From Scolanthus callimorphus (Eukaryota; Cnidaria; Anthozoa; Actiniaria; Edwardsiidae), in assembly GCA_033964015.1 (NCBI GenBank), contig CM066918.1:20109387-20173386 (forward strand): 64,000 nucleotides of DNA, written 5' to 3'. Under the pieces are notes generated by a model that was given only the letters and a program-made list of their open reading frames with translations, made no database searches and had not been told where the DNA came from. This document shows positions 47,406 through 60,900 of the stretch, piece by piece. The translations under genes and the position numbers were made by a program. Position 1 is the first letter of the stretch; every line of letters starts with the position of its first letter.

Positions 47406-47589
47406 TAGTCAAATCACATTAGTAGGTCAATTTGTATAGCCATAGACGTTTTCTGGTCTGGTCATTTGCCATTTTCTGGCTTTCAAATCCGACACTTTTC
47501 GCTACTAGTAGGCTATAGCTTATAGCCTAGTAGTAGCTCAACCAATCAGAATGCAGCATTGACAATATCCCACTAGTGTGATTTGACTA
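47406..47589. repeat. 184-bp MITE with central hairpin
   Basis: TAGTCAAATCACATTAGT and its complement form the ends. The centre (about 47501-47535) is a palindrome CTACTAGTAGGCTATAGC / GCTATAGCCTAGTAGTAG-like. Confidence 0.65.
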
Positions 47590-47908
47590 ATAGATATAGC
47601 CGGGTACCGAAGCCACAGAACCTCACTCGTTTACTGACACATTCCGTCGTGGCCATGGCATTGCAGGGCGATTTTTAGATAATAATAGTTATTAACAATA
47701 TGTGAGCTTCCTTAGAAAAAGCTGCATCCCGGGTGGGAAACTCCCCCTAAACCTATACAGGGATGATGTCTGGAAAGATAACTTCCAACCCTGAGGGATA
47801 ACAACATTGTGTGGTCTCCTCTAAGAAATAGCCTGCTAGCAGGCGTTGGAGGCTGTTTTTATCGGCGAAACCCCAGAGCTCGTAGTCGCGAGCGCCATCT
47901 TGGATTTT

Positions 47909-47980
47909 TTGGCCGAGTGACAATGGGGCGAGTGACAAAACGTTCAAGTTTTGTCACTCGCCCCATTGTCACTCGGCCAA
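47909..47980. repeat. Perfect 33-bp hairpin with 6-base loop
   Basis: 47909-47941 and 47948-47980 are exact reverse complements, separated by GTTCAA. Each arm contains the half-repeat GAGTGACAA twice. It lies in the lectin-AP4E1 intergenic space. Confidence 0.85.
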
Positions 47981-48086
47981 ACAACCCAAGAATGTGAATA
48001 AGGCATCGAAGGCTACCATTAACAGCACGAGACACCCAAAGGGTGGCAGTTGAGTCTGGATATCCGACACCCCATTAAGGAGGCAT

Positions 48087-48452
48087 TAGGCCAAGTAAAA
48101 AAAAGACATGTTTATCGTCCCCGCCCGCATCGTTTTTTGGAGCCGCATCCTTTTTTCTTTTATTTTCGCAAATTTCCTCCAAAACGAAGTCAAACGTCAC
48201 AAGCGGTTAGAAACTACTTTGAAATGTGGCTTTAATGAACATGGAAATGTTTTATATGAACATAGATTGCCCTTAAGAATAGTTTATGAAACAGTCGTAG
48301 TCATTTTCATACACAAAATATGGCATAAACCAATAAAACAAGGCATAAACAAGGAGCAAAAAGAAATAAAAAATAAAAAATAAAAGGGCCGCATTGACAC
48401 TTTTTTGGAAAGCTCCGGACGATAAATATGTTATTTTTTTTACTTGGCCTTA
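48087..48452. mobile_element. 366-bp MITE with TAGGCCAAGTAAAAAAAA ends
   Basis: The ends TAGGCCAAGTAAAAAAAAGA and TAAGGCCAAGTAAAAAAAAT face each other and continue inward through a TTTATCGTCC block. It lies about 450 bases upstream of the AP4E1 start codon. Confidence 0.75.
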
Positions 48453-48906
48453 CTGTCATCAACGCTATTTTGCTGCCTGTAAAGCGTATTTTCGTATGTA
48501 ACTATATATCAGATATTTTCACTTAGTAATTATCTATACTGGCATCACTCACAGGGGCGGATCCAGGAATTTCAGAAAGGGGGGCCGGATAGTGAAAACA
48601 TGGACGACCATTTGCAAATTTTCTTCATCAAATACAGTAATGTATGGGAAAATCTCCCGAGAAAGGGGGCGCCGTTAACTATTATTTTCCATGTTTATGG
48701 TACAAATTCCCTACCCTACCACTGAGAAGTGCAAAACGGATGATGCTTACCACAGGAAACCCATACGGACTTCTTCGCTGTTGTTGTGGTCAGCGGTCAA
48801 ACTTCAATTCAATATGGCTGCTTCCTTTTATGACAGAAATGAGGGATGCGCGACAGAAATGCGGATAAAACACGCGGAAACATGCTTGTAAAGCCTTTAT
48901 CACGTA

Positions 48907-51900
48907 ATGGATAAATCGTCAGTACATTTGCCGAACTTTATCACTGGTTATTACGGCCCGCGGTCAAGCTCTTCAAGAGCTTTTCAAGCTCTAGTTCGAG
49001 GTATCGGAGAAGCGAAATCGAAACATGTGAGTTTTAAAAGAGAAGGTGGTATAACGCTTGAACTATTTGTTTTTAAATTTAACATAGAAATCTTCAAACA
49101 GATTTGATGGACCTTGTTGACGAAGTAATATAGTCTTGAAATAAACATTTAATACAATAATGATTTGACAAAACCGTGATGACTGATGAAGGGAATAGTC
49201 TTGATGATGAGAATACTGTATTATACCTTGTTTATCTGCTGACTGTCTTATCTCCTTTCCTGGAGTTTAAAAGTTTCAGGGAAAACGTCCATGGTGTATG
49301 TGAAAAGATTCACCAAATGTACACCATGCTGGCAACATGACCATTGTTCGATAACCAACTTGGAAAAATACAGAAATACATTTTTAAGTGAGTACTAAGT
49401 ACAATATCTCAGATCTAAGTGGCAGTAAAATTCAGCGAATCACAAGCAGCCATTTAGTTTGTTTTCATTGAAGTAGCTGCTTGTGATTGGTTCGATTTTA
49501 CAAAAGCGGCGAATTATTGGTACATCATACAAGAAACCACAGGGCTATGAGACCACTAGGCTGGATTTCCAGCCATTGTATTGTGTCAGTCTGTGATCCT
49601 CCCACACAAACAGCTGGACTAATGGTCTTACTCGCTTGTCATTGACGTCACACTGCGTCATGAAGCGAAGACAATCGTTGAAAAGCCAGTGATTTTTGAA
49701 GCCTGTAGTCTGAATAGCCGTCACATCTCTGCCTTGAAGCACATTAATTTTCAGGGCCAGTCAGCATGAGAGTCGTGAAAGCCCTTGGTATTGAAAGAAT
49801 CCAAGGCAGATTTTGCAAGCTCTTCAAAATTGTCTGCTATTGTTTAGCCATTTGAGCCATATTCGGTCAGCGTTATCACCCACAAAAATGGGCTAAGCTC
49901 TTAGCTGATTGATTGATCATAATAAAAGCCAGAAAATCGATCAAGCTGGGGATGGACCACAACACCTATGAGACCACAGGTTTTGCCTGAATTGGTTATC
50001 AGACTATAGTCAGGCACCTATACTTAGTTGGTCATTTTTTGTGTAAATCTTAGACCTCTTTTCCCGAAACTTTTGTAGAGAAATGCCTGAATGTTTCTAC
50101 TTCCACTTAGATTTGAAATATTGTACTCGCGCGTTGCATGATTTTCAAAAGTTGGTTATCGGATCATTGTCAGGCTCCAATAAGTGGGCAGTTGGATAAT
50201 GACATTAAAGTATACATTAAAGAGCCGCAAGGATGTTGGAAGTTGCCCAGTCTCAGTGTATGGCTCACAACTTACTAACCTTCTACAATAACTAGGCCCT
50301 GTGTAGATTTTCTGTGCCCCTGGGAAATTGTTTAAAGAATGCCAATACTGTAGAAGTGAAGTATTTAACACTTATTGGATGAGGTTGAGCATGATAGTGA
50401 GATTTGGCAACGCCAAGGTTATCTGCCGAAGCGAAGCTGAGGCGGATAACACTAACTCGAGGCGTTGACAAATCTGATATCATGCGAAAACCGAATTCAA
50501 TAATTGTTTTATTATTCAGCAACCAAGAATTCTTACCTAGCTAAATGAAGTCAGCGATGAGGCCGTGCACGGCCTCACGGTTTTTCAACTTCATCTTACG
50601 TCCATTGGTATTTTCCTTTTTGTATTCAATTCAGATAGCCATAGTTGATGTTTAGATATCCTGATGATCTCTTGGCAAAAATCATAACAGATTCGATGAG
50701 AATATTCGCAAAACCCGCTTTCAATTCGGAAATGAAAACCAAGATGGCGGCCAAACCTATTGGCTTGCGTTATGACGTCATTAGAGTGCATCAATCCTAA
50801 TGTCTGTAGTATGACGTCAGGCACTGCATGCCAACCAGGTTTCGCTGCATACTCTTAGCCAATCAGAACCAAAATAGTGGCATGGCTGAATAATAATACT
50901 GTATATTACGTACAGCCAATTTTTGAATAAGATTGTCAAGTAGCAATAAAACCTTAAACCAGGAAAAAGAAAGGAACTTATATCCACCATACAAAATGTA
51001 CTATCTGGTGCAGGGATAAATGTGTTTTCACAATATTGGAAATGCCATACAAATATGTCCCAGCCTCTACCCACTCCCAAAATGCCCATGGGAAGCTTTT
51101 CTAGGGCAGTTCAAAATTATCAAGTTGGTGGTAGTTTTTATCAAGTTCTTTATTTTCAGGAGGAAGGACGAATCATCCGGGAAGAATTCTGTGGCCTGAA
51201 GGAAAAGCTTGGCCAGAAGCCATCTACTGTAAGTTGTCAGGAGGTTCTCAGTATTCAGAGTCATTCGTGAATGATTGAAGCAGCAGATCAGCAACTTAAA
51301 ATACTTTGCATTTTTCAGCTCACTATGTACTAGCTGCTGTAATTCTTATGAGATGTTGTAGGGTCGTAAACTGTTGTTGAGATTATCCAAAATTTAGCAT
51401 ATTATTTTAAACTCTAGCTCATGCCCGTGAAAAATTAATGGAGTGTAAGGGGGGGGGGGGGGGGGGGGGCATTTAATTTACTTAAAGTGTTCTCTGCTTA
51501 AAAAAAAACGGAAAAGTAAAAGAAAGAAAATCACAATGGCCACATGGATGTGGGGAGGGGTACATGATTTCCCCCTTCCATAAACTGCTGGATTTACATT
51601 ATTAATAACCTACCATCAGCATGAGTACCCCGTCCCACCATGCCGAAATAAATGAAGTGAGCCCAAAATGATTTTTTTTTTGCACTGGTCTCCCTGATTT
51701 TGGTGCGGCAAAATCATGCTCGTGTCCGTCTCTCAAATCGGTCAAAGAACCCGTGAGAATGGAAAGCGCAATTTGACTTCGGAATTGTTTGTATGTTTAT
51801 CATATCTCAGTGAGGGGAGAGAAGAACCCGGGGGGGGACTCCCCATATTTTCAGACGGGGGTGCTCGTCCTATCCCTTAGGGTATAAAATTGACAGACGT

Positions 51901-54900
51901 GCTATCTCTTAGGGGTGTTTAAAATCAGCCCTATCCCTTAGGGGAGTCTCAGACCGATCCTTGCCCAGAAATATATTGGTACTGACACCAGAACCGATAT
52001 TTACAAAGAAAACTTGGTTGAAAACCCTAAAATTTGCTATCTTTTAGGGGTAAATTCGGCGGTCGCCACGCCAAATTTGCTCTCTTTTAGGGGTAAATTT
52101 TCTGTTTGCCACACCCATTTTGCTATCCCTTAGGGTCAAAATCAATTTTCCCGACGAGCACCCCCGTCTAAAATATTGGGAGTCCCCCCCCCGGGGAGAA
52201 GAAACAGGTCAGGTAAAAATGTTCTAAGGAATAATAATTTTTTTAGTTTATCTTATTTATATTTTTTCGGCTTTATCCCTCGCTTAAAATATAGCTTGAA
52301 TTAGAACTTAGCCCACAGTGAAACTTTTCCAACAAAAACATGCCCACTGGAGGGATTTCCTCCTTCTCTTCGGGATTGTGTCCTTCGTTTTGCGATAGAG
52401 CCGTCAGGATTTATACTTAGAGAAAATAATTCATGACTTTCACGGACTTAGTTTTCTAAATGTGTCATTTCGACTTAGCATGACTTAGCGCGTGCTCCGA
52501 GGGAAGCAAGGTAGTGTGTACATTTGTTGAAACTTGAATGAAAATGTTTCGTAGCTCAAGTCTTTCAAGTTAGAATTATCCCTGCACATTCCTGTATGTA
52601 ATCTGTAAGAGAACCATTTAGGTTTGAATGTCAATGGTGCTTTCGGCTGCGCGAACAAAGTTCTTTTTAGTTTCTGTGGGAGAATTCAACATGGCGGCGC
52701 GGCGATGGCGGCTTTGTCCCTCGCTTAAGAAATCGCTTGAATTAGAACTTAGCCCGAGGTGAATCTTTTCCAACAAAAACACGCCCACGGTCCAGATTTC
52801 CACCTTCCCTTTGGGTTTGCGAACTTCTTTTGGCGGCACAGCTTCAGGGCTATGCGGAGCGAGTGCGGACACGATTTTCCTTACGGTATTAATATATAGA
52901 TTAATCCTATGATATCTCTTTTTTTTTGTGTAAATTGAGGACGAGATATCATAGGATTCAAGTCTATTTCGTGCTATTTTCTTAGCGGAATCTAGCCTTC
53001 TGAAGCTTTGAATAATCCTATAGAATCCTATGATATCTCTTTTTTGTGTAAATTGAAGACGAGATATCATAGGATTCAAGTCTATTCAAAGCGTTCAGTG
53101 GTAGATTCCGCCAAAATAGCACTCAAAAATGCGATATCGCCCTCGTCGCTGCGCGACTCGTGCGATATCGCTTTTTTCGTGAGTATTTTCTTAGCGGAAT
53201 CTAGCCTCCTGAAGCTTTGAATAATCCTATAGTATATACAGGGCCCTCAGAATTATGTGTGGATAGTGCATAATTTTGGCTTAAACTTCCCATAGTCCTG
53301 TATAATCTGAAAAATCCTGCATAATAGCGTGAAATCTTTGAATGAAATGTCATTATTAATTTCATGTTTACCGGTACTGCATAATTTACCAGAGTTCAGT
53401 ACGATAAAAATGATGCACTTTTCTCGAAATTGTTTCATTGGGTGCAATTCTACAACCTCATCCCCAGGGTCTCGGTCATTTTCAAATCAGGCCTTCTGAT
53501 ATTTCACACAGGTGCGGACCCGCGAAATTTAGGAAAATCCGCGAAATCCCGCGAAATTCACAAAAGTCCGTGAAATCCCACGTAATTTGCAGAATTTTGC
53601 AAAAAAGTGCGTGAAATTACGCAGAATTTGCCAGGAATTTTGCAAAATACATACCATTGAACTACAATAAATGCTCGTCACAGTTATTGCCGTTGTTTTT
53701 ATGCCATAAAGTCCAAATCTTGCTACGACAAAAAACTGCAAGGCGTTCCAAGTATAATTCCGCGGGGAACTGGGCACTAAAAGCGATTGTATTTTTCGCG
53801 TAATCAAAAACTTGTTCTAAACTTATAAAAATTGTGTGAATTCGAAAATTTTGTATTCCTTTCTTAGCAAGCACGATAGATCTTTCAAGATATCAACTCA
53901 TTCTATTTAGGAAGATCTTTTGGGCCACTTAAACCACCGCCAATTTCCGGCGAAATTCCTGCGAAATTCCCGCGAAATACACCTTAAAATCCCGCGAAAA
54001 TCGTTTTTTCCCCGCAAAATATCAGAAGGCCTGCAAAATGGAGTTGACTCGGGGAGAAGACCCTGGGAAAGGCTGAGTCACAGGACCTCGATAGGACCAC
54101 AGGAATCCTGACTAACCAGCCCTAAACATAGCGAATGCCACTTTATTTCAGAAAAAATTAACATCGCTTAGGGGGTATTGACAAGAGCTATATGACACTC
54201 AAGCTTTTCTCTCTCGATTCTGGGTCCAAAGAACGTCAGTAAGAAAGATTTCCAGCTGGAACGGGCAGATCAAGTGTTCGATTAATCGGACCAATTGATC
54301 GGAGACAGAAACCAAGTTGCGGATTACCACGAGTCTGGGAAGTGAATGTAGATGATGAAATGTGTTATCAAACAGGCCAAATGACCGATTTGTTGAAGCC
54401 TATATTGATGCTTAGCCTCCATACAGTTTACTTGTGGAACTTTGGGAGTGATTCAAGCCTCGATGATGTATGGATCTGGAAATCTGAAAATCATTAGTTG
54501 CTGTTGTCATTGATTCACAAACAAGCTGGTTGAGAAGCTGCCTCATTTCCTCCTGCAATAGCCAACCTGGAACTCTGCTGAGAGGGTGCAAAAGCAATTT
54601 GGCTCTGAACTCAGTCAACTAGTTTAACTGTGCACGCAGTGTCACCTATAGCCTCCTTTGTAGCCGCTGGCATGTCACTCGTTTCACTTTCTCCCCACCA
54701 GGTCTGCTGAGATTGACCGTTACTTTATTTCCCATTGTTTTAGAGTAGCGGCTCAGTAGCCAATCAGAGAGCGTGTTAGAATGGAGCTGAATAATAAGTC
54801 ATCCAGTTTCCCGCAAAGTTGCTGAACTGTCGAATGAATAGAAAGAGAAAGTAAGCTGCAGATTCAGGTGAAAATTTCTAATAACTTCAATCCATTGGTG

Positions 54901-57900
54901 ATTTAGCCCGGGAGGGGGACTCCCATATTTTTGGGGCGGGGGTGCTCGTCGGGAACTTTCGATTTTACCCCTAAAAGGTACCTAAAATGGCGTCGCTTAG
55001 TTGATTTTGACCCCTAAAAGGTACCAACAAGACGTACTTTCCCTCCTAATTTTTTTCTCGTATTTTTTTACGAGGAAACATACGTCTGAAATTCAGGCTA
55101 CCAACAAGTGTGATTTGCTTGATTTGCTAGAACGGACTCTAACAGGTACCTATCTAGAAAAAATTGCAAGTTTTCGAATTTTACCCCCTAAAAGGTAGCA
55201 GAGGCCTGATTTTAAACCCTAAAAGGTACGACGAGCACCCCCGCCCCATAAATATGGGAGTCCCCCACCGGGTGATTTAGATGCCTAGATAAATTTTCCA
55301 TGGGACTTAAGCTACCTCCCTTGAACAGAAGTTATTCAGATACGAATAAAAAAAGGCAAGTTTGACGAAGAAAAGTGAGAAAAACAGCTGGATTGAAACT
55401 GCCGTTGCGTAAGTTTGAGCCATAAACAGTCAAGGCGAAGCCGGATTCAGTCGAAAATTCCTAACAATTTCAATCTTGTTGGTAATTGCGATGCCTAGAT
55501 AATTGTTCCATGGGACTCCAGGTACCTTAATGCGAATTGAGCAGAGATATTTGAGCAGAGAACAAGTAAAAGCCAAAAAATGGATGTGTGCTAATAAAAT
55601 AAGGTCCTATTGGTTGCATGAAGATTCTGAAGCACGACAATCTACAAGAAGTATGGAGTATAGCACCGTCAGTCTTCATGATTAGCAGTTTATTTTATGG
55701 CTGCAGTGATGCTGAACAAAATGGATGAGCTTTATGAACTCGAGAAGAAACAGAATGAGTTAGTGTAGTTATCCACAGTTTCTGACTATTTCTTCGTAGA
55801 AAATCTTCCAGTGACTTTCCTCTCCTCGATGGCCGCCATTTTCTGGCGCGAAATTCTGTAACTAAGACGAGAGGGACTGGATCGACTCCCAGAAAATAGG
55901 AGCCGCGCTCTGATTGGTCACTGGTTTTAACGGTCAATCTCCAACATATCCACTTAACCTCACTTATGGATAATCCAGAAGTATTGATAGCACCTCCATA
56001 TATGAATAATCCAGAACTCAAGAGCAGGGTAGCTGTATAATATCAATTATCTTCGTTCTATAAAAGACTATGAAAAGAACGAAGCAATGTGTATGTATGA
56101 ACACTCTAAAATTGTCCGAACCAAAAAAAAAAAAAAAAAAAAAAACCAGCCCCAGAACCCCCGCCCACTGCACCCTTTCCAGAGCGCTCGATACAAGTGT
56201 ACTACGGCAACCTACAACCATGTGGGACATTGCGCATGTCAAATAACCATGCTCTTGAGTTCTGGATTATTCATATATGGAGGTGCTATCAATACTTCTG
56301 GATTATCCATAAGTGAGGTTAAGTGGATATGTTGCAATCTCAGCAGACGCTGGTGGGGAGAAGGTGAAACGAGCGACACGCCAGCAGCTGCAAAGGAGGC
56401 TACATGTATGTCACTTAGGGGATAGGTGTTCCTCTGTGCTGCTGTACGTTGACTTTGGCAAGTTGGTCCTGAATGCCTCAGTAAAGCCAGAGAGATGAAC
56501 TTAATGTTTTCACAAGATGGGACCCTGATTTGAGAGCTTACAGGGCTGTTTGGCTAAAAGTGTTCAGGATTTGATATCAAATTCTGTTGCGAGCTGTTTA
56601 GTTGTTCAGTGCATGGTAGTATGGTGCGATCCTATGAGAGAGTTTGTACGAATCTGTTTGTAAACCATTATATATACTGGTATCTCTGAAAAAGGCATTT
56701 TATTAAATCTTCCAGTTCTAAAATAGCTTTTGTATCATTACATTAAATGAGTATGGATTTGAAGATTTATTATTTAAGTGGATTTAATGCCATTAAAAAA
56801 GCTGGTTAGTCTGGATTCCTGTGGTGCTCTTGAGGTCATGTGACTCAGCCTTTCCCAGGGGGTCGTGGCTTGATGGGATACTCACAGTGGAGGTTATTAA
56901 TAATTCATAGGCATTTGTAAACAATAGAACGAAGCCACATGGCATATGTAGGTTCGTTCTACCATGAAGCCTGTGAATTATTAATCACCTCCTTCTGACC
57001 TATCTCTTCTAGCAATGACCTTCCCAGGGTCATATATGGATTTGCACGTGTGCGCATTTTGTTCTGTAATCAAAGTGTATTGTTCTCTGCCGTTCTCGTT
57101 CGCGTTGCCGTTGTCGCAGCTTATGTATAAAGGATGCTAGTATTATAACCAATGTACATTATGCAGGGCTGCGCAATAAGTTTTTGAAAGTAAAAATTAT
57201 TTTACATTTTTTTACCTTTCAAACTGGCCGTCATGTTACGCGAAAAGGTGTATTGATATTCTTTTTAGGGAGACGGTGGTTGAGATTCAAGCAAATTCAA
57301 GCAGATATCTCACTCCAAGCTGCACGATTTGAATATTACTTTTTTTATTATATATCATTTGGCAACAAATATCTGAGCGGGAAGGGCGCGGAAAATTTTT
57401 GTGACAACAGAGCACAATAAGTAATTTTTAAATCAAACTTGATTTCTCTACCGAATAATAATAATAATAAAAATCAAAACAACAATGACAACAACAAAAG
57501 CTGGGTACGTACAGGAAAATATGGACCTCAAATTCACCAAGCAGACCGCGTGTACTATCGTTGCTATATAATAAATCACCTTACAATGCTGATATAGTAC
57601 ATTTTCTCTGTGACACAGAAGCAAATGAGGGAATACCTAGTGCGGTTAATCTATTGTGAGATGTTGGGAATTGATGCATCAGAATTACATATTCATGCAA
57701 TCAACTTTGCTCAGCAAAAGAATCTGATGGATAAGCGAATTGGTGAGTAATTGTACCTGTCTGGTTACTGCTATTATTGTTTAAGCATGTTTTGGAGCTA
57801 CAAAGTGGTGTTCGGAATGTGAAATATTATTTGCCTTCCCTTCTTATATCTACCATGCTAGCAGAGCTTTCTCCTGTGAGTCTTGCATCATGTCGTAGTC

Positions 57901-60900
57901 ATTCGCGTCTCTGTGTATTTCGCGTAGCTGGGTTTGTTTACTGCCTTGGGGCAGAACAACAAAAACAAGGCGCACACCGACTCGCGAATAAATTAGGTCA
58001 AGTAAAAGAGAGATACAGTGGAAAATCCTCTGCTAGCAGTGTGGCCGCGTATGAACAACAGGGATTTCGGAGAGAGTTCTTTTTCCTAGCCGAGATATAC
58101 CTGTTATTCTAACGACACTCTAAGGATCACTAAACTTTACATTATTTACATTATTTTAAATTGTTTCAGATATTTTCACATTCCTTTGTTCATTTTTCAG
58201 GTTATCTAGCCTTGTCGCTGTTTTTACACGAGAATCATCCACTACTGGTTTTACTTGTCAACACACTTCAGAGGGTAAGGGCAAATGAAGATTTCTGGCC
58301 ATCAAGCTTTTTGTAGAAAATTAGAATGAAAAAAAGAATGAAAAAAAGAGCGAATGCACAGAAAAATCAGCAAATCGTGGCCACACGGGGAAACTATGTA
58401 AATAGACAAATAGAAACACCGCCATACAGCTCCACGTTATTAGTTTATTGGAAACAGCCAAAGGCCTTTCGAACTACGTCCTCCTCAGTGGCCGACACAA
58501 TATGGTAAATAACAAGCGGCAGCAATTAAAGGCACACGGGGAAGGAGTAGGGGAAGAATATGGCTTGAATATGCGAAATCACTCTCAGGGGCGATACATT
58601 TTATTTTGTTGTCTTTCAATTTTCTAGAGGGGTATATGAGGGCATGCTCCCCAAAGGAACACATTATTTACATTCTGAAGGCGACCAGAATGCATCAGAA
58701 TTTTGTCACTAAATAAATCTTAAGTGAAAAACTCTTGATTTGAAACACAATGAAAGTCCATCGCACATCGGGTTATCAGGTTACTTGCTTGATTATACAC
58801 ACACCTACCGCCGCTCATAAATTGAAATTGGCTTAGAAATCAAGAGATGCTTTTCTTCTGCGTCTAGATTATTTTCAGTGAGCCGATTCCAAATGCTTTA
58901 CCTCTAGCGTCAAAATTGTTTTTGAAGTATTGCTGCAAAAGAAGAAGGAAAACCATCGATTGTTTGACTCAAGTTACCGTCCATTCTCCAGAAAGCTCCC
59001 GCATTACCTAAACAGAACGGATATTTGCGCTAACATTTCATCCCGTTTCTCCCTATTGAGTTGGGAAGAAACTCCCTTATATAAATGGTCAGGGGATCTT
59101 CGCTGGGTCTTGGATAAAATGAAATTCACTTCTAAGGGATATTCACAATCTCTTAAGACTATAGCAATAGCGAGGGGAATGATCAATAATTGCTTTGTTT
59201 ATATGTTTTTTTAATTGAAGTGCCATCATGCATCTATGTATTTTACACGCTAATGTAGCGTATGATGCAATAGGTTTAACTCTACATTTAGATAGAAGTC
59301 CTGCCTTTGTTATGGGGATCCTTGTTGCGTGCGTTGCATTTCACAGATCAATAACATCACCTCACGTTTACTGCAGTTGAGACACTTGAGACACTTCGGC
59401 AGATGCGGTACCCTTTCTGGCAGGCTGCTGCAAACATTACGGATCTGCTATATTACGTATTTTTTTGTAGGTATATTATTGGGAAAAAAGGCTAATAATC
59501 ATTGAGGTATTTATACCCCTATCGAGAACGGTTTCAAGCTCGGCAATAGAATTACCTCTGCTTTGCATTCACACATCATGAGACAGTATGCAATGAAAAC
59601 TAAGGCTGAATGGTTTTACCGTGGCTAAATAAAGTCATATGTCTGTCTCTGTCTATCATTTCAGGATTTGAAGAGCACTAACATCCTTGAGATACTATGT
59701 GCCCTAACAGCCGTCTGTAAACTGATAAACTCTGATATGGCCCCTACAGTTTTACAAAACATTCTTGCTCTTTTGGATTTTAAAAGGTGAGTGGCTCTGA
59801 GGAATATCCTGTGAAGTTCAGTTTTTTTCTCGCGAATAGGTTTCAGTAACAGTTACTTCTTTCTTACTTGCATTTATTGATTTTCAGGGACATTATTCGT
59901 AAGAAGGCCATTATGACCCTACATTGTCTGTATCAAAAGTGCCCCTCTATGGTCCCAGACATCGAGGAGAGGGCCCTGAAAGCCCTCAAGGACAAAGATT
60001 TTGGTGTAGCATCATCGTCTTTACATATCTTTCATGACCTTATTTCAGTAAGTGAGAGCACTAGTACACGGACCGGTCCCTGAGAGGTGGAATATAACGA
60101 TATTCTAGGAATACATTTGCTCTATTCTAGGAATAAATCTATCTCTGGAATAAATTGAGTTGCTGAAAGCAGGAATAGCGCTAATCCCGGGATTAAATTT
60201 ACCTCGCGAGGATATAATAAGTCGCTTATCCAGGAATAAATCATGAAAAACAACACGAAATAGGTCTAAATTAACCGTTTTACTCACGTTTTCTGCCTTA
60301 TCTTCACTTAAATAATTGGACAGTCAGATGCTCCATGCCCTTTGAATAATGGTGCAACAAGTCGACCGAGTGCTTTTTAGTGTTCCTCTGTTCGCTTTCC
60401 CGCACAAAAATAGACCTCCTCGGCTTGAGCGTAATGTTTTCCCATTTCAGATCACGTTTCATTCTTTTTAATTATCTTTCTTTCTTTTGGATGCTTCCAC
60501 ATATATATCCTTCGGTGCGTAGCAGAAAAATAGTACTCAGGGGAATGCCACGTGATCTGAAATGGGAAAACATTACGCCCAAGCCGAGGAGGTCTTTTGA
60601 TGATAGAATTCGATATTTTTCTACCCTTTTCGGAAAAGAAATTATTTCTCTTTGTTTTTCATATTTTAGAAGAAAAACTAAGAACCACATCAAGGCCGAG
60701 AAAAGAAACTAATCTAGACATCTGTTAAAAAATGGCATTTGATAATTGATTAATTTGTTTTTACAGCAAAACTAAATTTCCTCCACACCGACATTTTGTT
60801 TTTTTTTAGGCCAGTCTCCTCACGATTGCACAGAATACCCAATAAACGTTTCTGCGTTAAATGTCAGCCAATGAAATCGTTTTGAAAGTAGTCAAACCAG

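Noticed and set aside
56087..56425. 112-codon frame with a lysine run
   Set aside because: The lysines come from a poly-A tract and the rest from the inverted repeat at 55943-56332.
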